NCBI GenBank assembly: GCA_017304275.1
Contig: JAFKKW010000337.1
Coordinates: 1 to 12,366, forward strand
Source of the DNA: Hyphomicrobiales bacterium
GTDB taxonomy: Bacteria > Pseudomonadota > Alphaproteobacteria > Rhizobiales > Hyphomicrobiaceae
DNA length: 12,366 nt
Reading direction: 5' to 3'
In this document: in pieces, positions 6,031 through 11,616 of the stretch
How positions within the stretch are numbered: position 1 is the first letter of the stretch
How the letters are laid out: each line of letters opens with the position of its first letter
Translations under genes and position numbers: made by a program
Notes under the pieces: generated by a model
What the model was told of the DNA's origin: nothing
The model's input: the letters and a program-made list of their open reading frames with translations, nothing else
Databases searched by the model: none

Positions 6031-7641
6031 CTATGCGTGTCGTGTGCTTTCCGTAGCGACGCGTGGAAGCACATCAAACGTATGGTAGGGCGGCGGCGAG
6101 GAAAGACTCCACTCCAACGTTGTCGCTCCGGCTCCCCACGGGTTCCCATCCGCTTGGACCTTCCTGCGGAAGGCCAGCACGATGCAGAAGCCGAAAACAA
6201 GCGTTCCTACGGCCGTCGTATAGGCACCGATTGACGATACGGCGTGCCAAAGGTGAAAGGCGTCCGGGTAATCCACATACCTCCGCGGCATTCCGGCCAA
6301 TCCGAGAAAGTGCTGCGGGAAAAATATCATGTTTGCGCCGACGAAGGTTATGTAGAAGTGCGCGCGCCCCCATGCTTCCGGCAGCATGAAACCCGACATC
6401 TTCGGGAACCAGTAGTAGAATCCGGCAAAGATCGCGAACAACGATGCGAGCGACAGCACGTAGTGGAAATGCGCAACGACATAGTATGTGTCGTGCAAGA
6501 TCCGATCGACGCCTGCGTTGGCCACCATGACGCCGGTTACGCCGCCAATCGTAAAAACGAAGATGAAGGCGAGCGCCCAAAGCATCGGAACCGTGAAGCG
6601 GATCGACCCTCCCCACATCGTCGCGAGCCACGAAAAGATCTTAACCCCCGTCGGCACTGCGATCACCATCGTGGCGAACGTGAAATACACTTGCGTGTTC
6701 ACGCCCACGCCGCTGGTAAACATGTGATGCGCCCAGACGATGAACCCGATCATCCCGATCGCCACCATGGCGTAGACCATCCCGAGATATCCGAAGATGG
6801 GCTTTTTCGAGAACGTCGAGACGACGTGACTGATGATGCCGAACGCCGGGAGCACCATGATGTAGACTTCCGGGTGACCGAAGAACCAGAACAGGTGCTG
6901 ATAGAGAACGGGATCTCCGCCACCTGCTGGGTTGAAGAAGGTGGTTCCGAAATTCCTGTCCGTCAGCAGCATGGTGATGGCGCCCGCTAGAACAGGCAAA
7001 GAGAAAAGAAGCAGGAACGCGGTGACAAGTATCGACCATGCAAACAGCGGCATCCTGTGCAGCGTCATCCCCGGCGCCCGCATGTTGAAGATCGTCGTGA
7101 TGAAATTGATCGCGCCCAGGATCGAGGACGCCCCGGCGAGGTGCATGGACAGGATCACGAAGTCCACCGCCGGCCCCGGATGACCGGAGATCGACAACGG
7201 CGGATAGAGCGTCCAGCCCGTTCCTGCTCCACTTGAGGACGCGGTTCCCGGAACGAACGCTGAAATCGCAAACAGCACCGCTGCCACGACCAACAACCAG
7301 AAGGAGATGTTGTTCAGCCGGGGGAATGCCATGTCTGGCGCACCGATCATCAACGGTACGAACCAGTTTCCAAATCCACCGATGAGCGCGGGCATGATGA
7401 AGAAGAAGATCATCACCAAGCCATGCGCGGAGACGATGGCGTTATAGATCTCGTGATTGCCGAAATATTGGACGCCGGGATCCTGAAGCTCGATCCGGAT
7501 CAGGAGAGAGAGTACAAATCCCGCCAAGCCCGCCATGCCTGAAAAACACAGGTAGAGCGTCCCGATATCCTTGTGGTTGGTCGAGAAGATCCAGCGACGA
7601 AGGCCCTGTGGCCGGTCCGTCGATGCAAGTGCATTTGCCAT
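6031..7641 (-). CDS. ctaD: Cytochrome c oxidase subunit I, aa3 type (A family)
   Basis: A 536-residue protein, normal CtaD length. All catalytic parts are present: low-spin heme His73 and His393, high-spin heme His391 (VAHFHYVLS), CuB ligands His256, His305 and His306 (WAHHMFT), the His256-Tyr260 cross-link motif WFFGHPEVY with Glu258 at the end of the D channel, Asp103 (GAPDMAFPR) at its start, and Lys334 (PTGVKIFSW) of the K channel. It starts at ATG 7641 with GGGAGAG about 5 bases upstream; the open frame runs on to 7923, but that part shows no family similarity. It reduces O2 to water and pumps protons in the inner membrane. Oddly, none of its usual neighbours (ctaC, ctaE, ctaB, ctaG) is in the window; it must use subunits encoded elsewhere. 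It lies upstream of the sNOR-type operon on the same strand, 319 bases away. Confidence 0.96.
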   Translation of the reverse strand: MANALASTDRPQGLRRWIFSTNHKDIGTLYLCFSGMAGLAGFVLSLLIRIELQDPGVQYFGNHEIYNAIVSAHGLVMIFFFIMPALIGGFGNWFVPLMIGAPDMAFPRLNNISFWLLVVAAVLFAISAFVPGTASSSGAGTGWTLYPPLSISGHPGPAVDFVILSMHLAGASSILGAINFITTIFNMRAPGMTLHRMPLFAWSILVTAFLLLFSLPVLAGAITMLLTDRNFGTTFFNPAGGGDPVLYQHLFWFFGHPEVYIMVLPAFGIISHVVSTFSKKPIFGYLGMVYAMVAIGMIGFIVWAHHMFTSGVGVNTQVYFTFATMVIAVPTGVKIFSWLATMWGGSIRFTVPMLWALAFIFVFTIGGVTGVMVANAGVDRILHDTYYVVAHFHYVLSLASLFAIFAGFYYWFPKMSGFMLPEAWGRAHFYITFVGANMIFFPQHFLGLAGMPRRYVDYPDAFHLWHAVSSIGAYTTAVGTLVFGFCIVLAFRRKVQADGNPWGAGATTLEWSLSSPPPYHTFDVLPRVATESTRHA

Positions 7642-7855
7642 GATGCTCTCCCATACCGAGAGGCTTGAAAGCCGCCATCGCTCACTCAGCGGCGTCGATC
7701 GGTGTGATTGGGGCTTCTCGAAGGGGCGTCTTGAAAACCGGTGGACGTCGTCATCGTGACGAACAGGACGCAACAGACCACACGGCGCCTGCTGCAACCC
7801 CGCAAGCCTCGTTCGGGACAGCCCAATCACACCACGAGCGATCAGCCTCTGCCAC

Positions 7856-7888
7856 GGACATATGTATCGTAATACGATATATATGTCC
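7856..7888. promoter_or_regulatory. 33-base near-perfect palindrome, operator-like
   Basis: The left arm GGACATATGTATCGTA (7856-7871) and the right arm TACGATATATATGTCC (7873-7888) flank a single central A (7872). The 16-bp arms pair at 15 positions; the core TATCGTA-A-TACGATA is perfect. There is no loop and no T-run, so it looks like a binding site for a dimeric repressor (TetR, MarR or PadR kind) rather than a terminator. It lies about 215 bases upstream of the ctaD start. AraC proteins usually bind direct repeats, so the neighbouring regulator is not the obvious binder. Confidence 0.6.
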
Positions 7889-7947
7889 AGCCGTCTGATC
7901 CCGTTCGGAACGAGGAGCGGCATTCGCTCCCTGTGCCGCAGCCGACC

Positions 7948-7962
7948 GTTTAGTCACTAAAC
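7948..7962. promoter_or_regulatory. 15-base perfect palindrome, operator-like
   Basis: GTTTAGT and ACTAAAC flank one central C (7955) with no mismatch. The size and one-base centre are typical of a dimeric helix-turn-helix operator. It differs in sequence from the 33-base palindrome 60 bases to its left, so two different regulators, or chance, would be needed. It lies 47 bases after the araC-type stop on the leftward strand. Confidence 0.4.
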
Positions 7963-7981
7963 CAATCGATGTGGGGTGATG

Positions 7982-8002
7982 GCTCGGCAGAGCTGCCTGA
8001 GC
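7982..8002 (-). terminator. Hairpin just after the araC-type gene, weak terminator candidate
   Basis: GCTCGGCAG (7982-7990) pairs with CTGCC-T-GAGC (7993-8002) with one bulged T; the tight centre would open to a four-base loop. It begins 6 bases past the stop codon of the araC-type gene. No T-run follows on the leftward strand, so intrinsic termination would be weak. Confidence 0.3.
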
Positions 8003-8008
8003 TCCGAG

Positions 8009-8980
8009 TCAAAGCCCGCTGTCGCTCAGCATGAACCGGGCTCTGTAGTCACGCGGTCCGGCCCCATACCGCGACTTGAACCGCCTGCTGAAGTGCGGAA
8101 TGCTGGTGAAACCCCAACTGAAGGCGATGTCCGAGATCGAGCGGTGCATCTGCGCGTGATCCTCAAGGGACTGTCGGCATCGCTCTAGCCGACTCATCAC
8201 GATGTGCTCCTCGAGGGATGTGCCGTCCTCGGCTAACAGCTCATTGGCGTAACGGATACTAATACCAGCCGATGCAGACGCCATTGCGGGATTCAATTCA
8301 GGATTACTGAGCAGATGATCAATTCCGAACTTGAGGCGCAGGCGCGTAGCAAGCCGCGGCGAAGAAACAGCAACCGGCTGCATTTCGGTCGTGGCCGTAT
8401 AGGCAATGACGATAAGGTCCAAGATTTGTTCTGACAGCCGGATAGCCAAGCGTTCCTCGACCCTGTTCATCGCGGACGGAAGGGCAGCGGCCAACGCAGC
8501 GACAATTTTGACGACAGGATTGCTGCAGTCGAACTTGTGGCCGGCGATTGGAGCGTGACGGCCAAGCCGGGTTTCGATTTGCGCGCGCGGCACTGTAATG
8601 ACGCTGGCCACCGTGGCAGCGCGGTAGTCAGCGGTGAAGGCCCGGCGCGTATCGACGAGCACGAGATCTCCGGCGATGGCCGTCGTCTCGCGGTCGCCTT
8701 GGATAAAGGTCGCTTTGCCGGCTACATTCAAACAGAGCTGTATATCGTCATGGTCGTCCCGCGCGGCATCTTTGCTCGTGCGCACGACAGTGCAAGGTTC
8801 ACAGTCGAAGGTGGCAACGCTCAAGCAAGCAAGCGACCCCGCTTCGATCTCTCCTCGAAAACTTTGGCCGCTTCCCGACTTGAAACTGTGGCGCACAAAC
8901 GCGCGTGTCGCCGCTTCCCGCCAAAAGGCGGCCTGCTCGTGGGGGCGCAAGCTTGCGGTTGAAAGTGAAACGGTGGGCAA
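8009..8980 (-). CDS. AraC-family transcriptional regulator
   Basis: A 323-residue protein. Residues about 30-195 match the AraC-binding-like sensor region seen in FeaR/NitR-type regulators (LCLNVAGKATFIQGDRE and AGDLVLVDTRRAFTADY at 82-119). Residues about 215-315 form the double helix-turn-helix: first HTH near ASASAGISIRYANELLAEDG (235-252), second with the family signature SISDIAFSWGFTSIPHFSRR (281-300) then FKSRYGAGPRDYR. The start is TTG at 8980; an in-frame TAG lies five codons before it and no ATG or GTG gives a full sensor domain. GGGGA about 9 bases upstream can serve as ribosome site. It reads leftward toward ctaD but is separated from it by 367 bases, and is divergent from the chemoreceptor gene. 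Effector and targets unknown. Confidence 0.9.
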   Translation of the reverse strand: MPTVSLSTASLRPHEQAAFWREAATRAFVRHSFKSGSGQSFRGEIEAGSLACLSVATFDCEPCTVVRTSKDAARDDHDDIQLCLNVAGKATFIQGDRETTAIAGDLVLVDTRRAFTADYRAATVASVITVPRAQIETRLGRHAPIAGHKFDCSNPVVKIVAALAAALPSAMNRVEERLAIRLSEQILDLIVIAYTATTEMQPVAVSSPRLATRLRLKFGIDHLLSNPELNPAMASASAGISIRYANELLAEDGTSLEEHIVMSRLERCRQSLEDHAQMHRSISDIAFSWGFTSIPHFSRRFKSRYGAGPRDYRARFMLSDSGL

Positions 8981-9253
8981 ATGGGGCGTTCCCCGCTAGT
9001 GCCGGGTCGGACAAGCCAGGGCGCCGGATGAGGCAACCCAATCTTTTCTAATCACTGTAAAGATCCGTACGTGGCGAGTCGACTGAACAGTAGTCACAAT
9101 TCACAAGGCCTTGAATACGCTCAAAGATATACATGGGCAAGTTTGCCCAATTTCCGGTTGCGTTTTAGCCGTCTTCAGACGTTCTGCGTCCCCACCAGCA
9201 ATCAAAACCCTTTCAATCACTTGCCTCGACGCAGGCGAGCAGGAGACGTGCGC
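8981..9253. promoter_or_regulatory. Divergent intergenic region between araC-type and chemoreceptor genes
   Basis: These 273 bases must hold promoters for both divergent genes. The stretch 9040-9135 is more AT-rich than its surroundings. I could not find a well-spaced -35/-10 pair or a sigma-54 GG-N10-GC element. The chemoreceptor frame stays open leftward to 9071, but without recognisable protein similarity. Confidence 0.4.
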
Positions 9254-10732
9254 ATGTTCACGAACAAAGCAATCGAGGTTCAGGCGACGCTGGCAGCATT
9301 GGATGCATCCCAGGCGATTATCGAATTCGCCACTGACGGAACTATCCTCACCGCCAACAAGAATTTCCTGGATGCCGTCGGCTATACGCTTGAGGAAATT
9401 CGAGGGCAGCATCACCGCATGTTCGTGGCTGAAAACGAGCGGGGAAGCGCAGAGTATCGACAATTCTGGGAGGCGCTCAATCGCGGGCAGTACCAGTCCG
9501 CCGAATATCTGCGTATCGGAAAGGCCGGCAAGGAGATTTGGATCCAGGCAACCTACAACCCCGTCTTCTCCAACGGGAAACCCGTCAAAGTTGTGAAGTT
9601 CGCAACGGATATCACGCAGCGAAAGTTGCAGAATGCCGACTATGAAGGCCAGCTCAAGGCGATCAGCACGTCTCAGGCCGTCATCGAGTTCAAGCTCGAC
9701 GGCACGATCCTGACCGCGAATCCGAACTTCCTCAATGCCGTGGGCTACACGCTCGACGAGGTGCGCGGGCAGCACCATCGGATGTTCGTCGACGAAAATG
9801 AAAGAAGCACCCAGGCTTATCGGCTGTTCTGGGAAGCTCTCGGCCGCGGAGAATACCAGGCCGCGGAATACAAGCGCATCGGCAAGGGCGGCCGCGAAGT
9901 TTGGATCCAGGCCTCCTACAATCCCATCTTCGATTACAAGGGCCGGCCCTTCAAGGTCGTGAAGTATGCCACCGACATCACCAAGGCGGTGCAGGACCGC
10001 TTGAGAAAAGCATCGATCCAGCAGGCGCTCGATGTCGATATCGGACGGATCACCGACGCCATAGCCAACACCAACGACCAGGTTGCTTCGGCGGCGAGTT
10101 CATCGGAGGAGACGTCGACCAACGTCCAAGCCGTTGCGACCGCGGCGGAGGAGCTTGTGGCCTCGGTCAAGGAGATCGGGCGGCGCGTCGACGAGCCAGC
10201 GCAAATCTCCAAGCGGGCGGTGGACCAGGGGAACGTCACGAACCAGATCGTCGGGGGCTTAGCGGATGCGGCAGGGCGTATCGGGCAGGTGGTCGAGCTC
10301 ATCAACTCGATCGCCTCGCAGACCAACCTCCTGGCCCTCAATGCCACCATCGAGGCGGCGCGCGCGGGTGATGCGGGCAAGGGATTTGCTGTCGTTGCGC
10401 AGGAGGTCAAGGCGCTTGCCGGCCAGACCGCCAAGGCGACGGCCGAGATCGGACAGCAGATCGCCATGGTTCAAAGCGGCACCAACAACGCCGTCGATGC
10501 GATCAAGGCCATCACGGGGATCATCTTCTCCATCAACGATATCGCGAGCGGCATCGCCGCGGCTGTGGAGGAGCAAAGCGTCGTCACCCAAGACATCTCC
10601 GCCAACATGCAGACCGCGGCCATCGGCGTTCAGATGATCAGCGAGAACATGAGCAAGATTGCCACGGCCACGAGCTTGGCAAGCGAATCCACGCGCAAAG
10701 TCAAAGAAGCCTCCGTCGCGCTCGTGTCCTAG
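9254..10732 (+). CDS. Soluble chemoreceptor (methyl-accepting type) with two tandem PAS domains, BdlA-like architecture
   Basis: A 492-residue protein. ATG at 9254 has AGGAG 8 bases upstream (9241-9245) and is followed at once by the first PAS domain. PAS1 spans about 19-121 and PAS2 about 140-243. Both carry DGTILTAN, NAVGYTL or DAVGYTL, RGQHHRMFV, ENER and a WIQA-YNP strand, and are about 73% identical by my count. A short linker leads to a cytoplasmic chemoreceptor signalling domain (about 275-490) with the conserved tip SIASQTNLLALNATIEAARA (353-372) then GDAGKGFAVVAQEVKALAGQ (373-392), the CheA/CheW contact region. There are no membrane helices, no HAMP domain and no C-terminal CheR/CheB pentapeptide. 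PAS-PAS-receptor without a membrane segment is the layout of Pseudomonas BdlA, a biofilm-dispersal receptor. The PAS ligand (heme, flavin or other) cannot be read from sequence. A small gene follows 37 bases later. Confidence 0.92.
   Translation: MFTNKAIEVQATLAALDASQAIIEFATDGTILTANKNFLDAVGYTLEEIRGQHHRMFVAENERGSAEYRQFWEALNRGQYQSAEYLRIGKAGKEIWIQATYNPVFSNGKPVKVVKFATDITQRKLQNADYEGQLKAISTSQAVIEFKLDGTILTANPNFLNAVGYTLDEVRGQHHRMFVDENERSTQAYRLFWEALGRGEYQAAEYKRIGKGGREVWIQASYNPIFDYKGRPFKVVKYATDITKAVQDRLRKASIQQALDVDIGRITDAIANTNDQVASAASSSEETSTNVQAVATAAEELVASVKEIGRRVDEPAQISKRAVDQGNVTNQIVGGLADAAGRIGQVVELINSIASQTNLLALNATIEAARAGDAGKGFAVVAQEVKALAGQTAKATAEIGQQIAMVQSGTNNAVDAIKAITGIIFSINDIASGIAAAVEEQSVVTQDISANMQTAAIGVQMISENMSKIATATSLASESTRKVKEASVALVS
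9308..9982 (+). repeat. Tandem duplication encoding the two PAS domains
   Basis: The segment 9308-9616 (PAS1) is repeated at 9671-9982 (PAS2), a period of 363 bases or 121 residues. Only 28 of about 104 aligned residues differ, most conservatively, and there is one one-residue gap. It is an internal duplication rather than two domains of separate origin. Confidence 0.85.
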
Positions 10733-10769
10733 AGGACGGCGTAGCGTCCAACACGAGGAGGCTTGGGCT

Positions 10770-11111
10770 ATGGCCGAAATCGTCAAGTTTCGCCGGCATT
10801 CTCCGCCGCGGGATCCGGAAAGCTGTGAGGCGTTGGATATTCTGGTCGGGTTGCGATCCGTGCAGCAATCGGCGCGCCTCGCCGCCTCGGATGTCGAAAG
10901 CGCCATCGAGATGATCCAGACTCAGCTTGAGGGTATCCGCAAACAGATCGACGCGATCCCCGATGCCGAGGTCTCGGAACGATTGGCGCGCGATCACGCG
11001 ATCCTCACGGACGCGCTTCAGTACGCAAGGGAAAAGGCGGTCTCCATCATCGGCGACCCCTCGGCGGAGTACGTCTCGAGCGGCGTCACTCAGTCGCCGC
11101 CTCCGTCTTGA
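10770..11111 (+). CDS. Small helical protein of unknown function, downstream of chemoreceptor
   Basis: A 113-residue protein; ATG at 10770 is preceded by GAGGAGG about 10 bases upstream, a strong ribosome site. The N-terminus MAEIVKFRRHSPPRDPE is basic; residues about 18-90 are predicted mostly helical with heptad-like spacing (ILVGLRSVQQSARLAASDVE, then IEMIQTQLEGIRKQIDAIPD), suggesting a coiled coil; the tail is disordered (SSGVTQSPPPS). No membrane segment, signal peptide, cysteine pair or catalytic motif. The gene follows the chemoreceptor stop by 37 bases on the same strand and is probably co-transcribed, so it may bind or tune the receptor; that is inference from position only. I do not recognise the family. 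Confidence 0.75.
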   Translation: MAEIVKFRRHSPPRDPESCEALDILVGLRSVQQSARLAASDVESAIEMIQTQLEGIRKQIDAIPDAEVSERLARDHAILTDALQYAREKAVSIIGDPSAEYVSSGVTQSPPPS

Positions 11112-11311
11112 AAGAGCCTTTCGGCAATGGAGCGTGGCGGGGTGTCTCGCCACGCGATATGCCGTCTCTTAATATGGTCGCGGCTGCCAAACAGGCGCGC
11201 CAAAGGTGGGTATCCGCGAAGGGCTAGCGCGGGATCACACCGCATGCGGTGGCCGTATCATGTTCGCAGCCGGTGGACGCCTTTGAGCTGCACACCGCCA
11301 GCGGCGCTACG
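11112..11311. other. Intergenic stretch, no recognisable gene
   Basis: No frame here resembles a known protein. It holds the hairpin at 11132-11155 and a perfect 14-base palindrome, CACCGCATGCGGTG, at 11238-11251. It may include further decayed coding sequence belonging to the dehydrogenase relic that follows, but I cannot align any. Confidence 0.5.
11132..11155 (+). terminator. Hairpin after the chemoreceptor unit, terminator-like
   Basis: GCGTGGCG (11132-11139) pairs perfectly with CGCCACGC (11148-11155) across an 8-base loop, 20 bases after the stop of the small gene. The position suits transcription termination, but no T-run follows. Confidence 0.4.
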
Positions 11312-11448
11312 TGTGCTCTTCGCGTTGGACGCCTGATGGACACCGAAAACGAAACGCCGGAAATGATCTCGCTCATCAAGAGGAATAATTGCGCTGTGCC
11401 GTGCGGCGTGCCGCCCGGACGTATCGCGATATGATGGGCGCTAACGGA
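11312..11448 (+). pseudogene. gcdH: Relic of glutaryl-CoA dehydrogenase (internal fragment, frameshifted)
   Basis: In one frame, 11312-11392 reads CALRVGRLMD, four unrelated residues, then TPEMISLIKRNNC. This closely matches the region of glutaryl-CoA dehydrogenases that reads CLRVGRLMDEG then PEMISLLKRNNCGKALDIAR. The next family motif, ARDMxGxNG, appears as RDMMGANG at 11425-11448 but in a different frame, so an indel lies between 11392 and 11425. No start, no N-terminal two thirds and no catalytic-base region are present. The family oxidatively decarboxylates glutaryl-CoA to crotonyl-CoA in lysine and tryptophan breakdown. A CoA-transferase relic follows directly, a common genomic partner of this enzyme. 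Identification is by remembered motif, not by search. Confidence 0.7.
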
Positions 11449-11566
11449 TCGGTTGAACGGCGCGCTCGCGGACGCTCGTCCACTGGCACCGCCCCGTCTG
11501 GGCGAGCACACGGAGACGGTGCTGAAGAACGTGAATCATCGGTCTCATCAAAGACCTGGAGCGTGA
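11441..11566 (+). pseudogene. Relic of CaiB/BaiF-family CoA-transferase C-terminus
   Basis: A frame ending at TGA 11564-11566 contains PLAPPRLGEHTETVLKNV (codons from 11480). The pattern APPRLGEHTxxVL close to the stop is the usual C-terminus of CaiB/BaiF (class III) CoA-transferases. Everything N-terminal to it is gone; the upstream sequence is the dehydrogenase relic in another frame. Such a transferase would activate glutarate or a similar diacid for the dehydrogenase, so the two relics look like the collapsed remains of one operon. Confidence 0.6.
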
Positions 11567-11595
11567 TTGCGATTCAACCAAGACCAATCACGCTC
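11559..11595. repeat. Inverted repeat with 11-bp arms, intergenic repeat or bidirectional terminator
   Basis: GAGCGTGATTG (11559-11569) pairs perfectly with CAATCACGCTC (11585-11595) around a 15-base loop, CGATTCAACCAAGAC. It lies 21 bases past the stop of the leftward nucleotidyltransferase-like gene and overlaps the end of the CoA-transferase relic. Near-identical elements recur between genes in several Hyphomicrobiales genomes as I recall, so it is likely a dispersed repeat. There is no clear T-run on either side. Confidence 0.6.
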
Positions 11596-11616
11596 TAAGC
11601 ATCGATCGGCGGAGCG

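Larger units (their letters stand above)
7642..8008. other. Gene-free gap upstream of ctaD
   Basis: This 367-base gap separates the araC-type gene from ctaD, both leftward. It must hold the ctaD promoter. No reading frame in it resembles a protein. It contains two short palindromes (7856-7888 and 7948-7962) and a hairpin next to the araC-type stop, all listed separately. Both palindromes lie over 200 bases from the ctaD start, so they may serve a distant promoter or be left from a lost gene. Confidence 0.6.

Noticed and set aside
6244..6990. Long rightward open frame (248 residues) opposite ctaD
   Set aside because: It is antisense to the highly conserved ctaD and has the same charged, low-hydrophobicity composition of an antisense shadow.
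7856..7888. Intrinsic terminator interpretation of the 33-base palindrome
   Set aside because: It has a one-base centre, an AT-rich core and no following T-run, and lies upstream rather than downstream of a gene end.
7642..7923. N-terminal extension of ctaD by 94 codons
   Set aside because: The extension has no similarity to CtaD, runs through an operator-like palindrome, and the ATG at 7641 has a good ribosome site and the standard N-terminus.
9071..9253. N-terminal extension of the chemoreceptor by 61 codons
   Set aside because: AGGAG lies 8 bases before the ATG at 9254, and the extension lacks hydrophobic segments or any known domain.
11249..11434. Short rightward open frame of 61 residues as an intact small gene
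   Set aside because: Its middle matches an internal segment of glutaryl-CoA dehydrogenase and the next family motif continues in another frame, so it is a relic, not a small gene.
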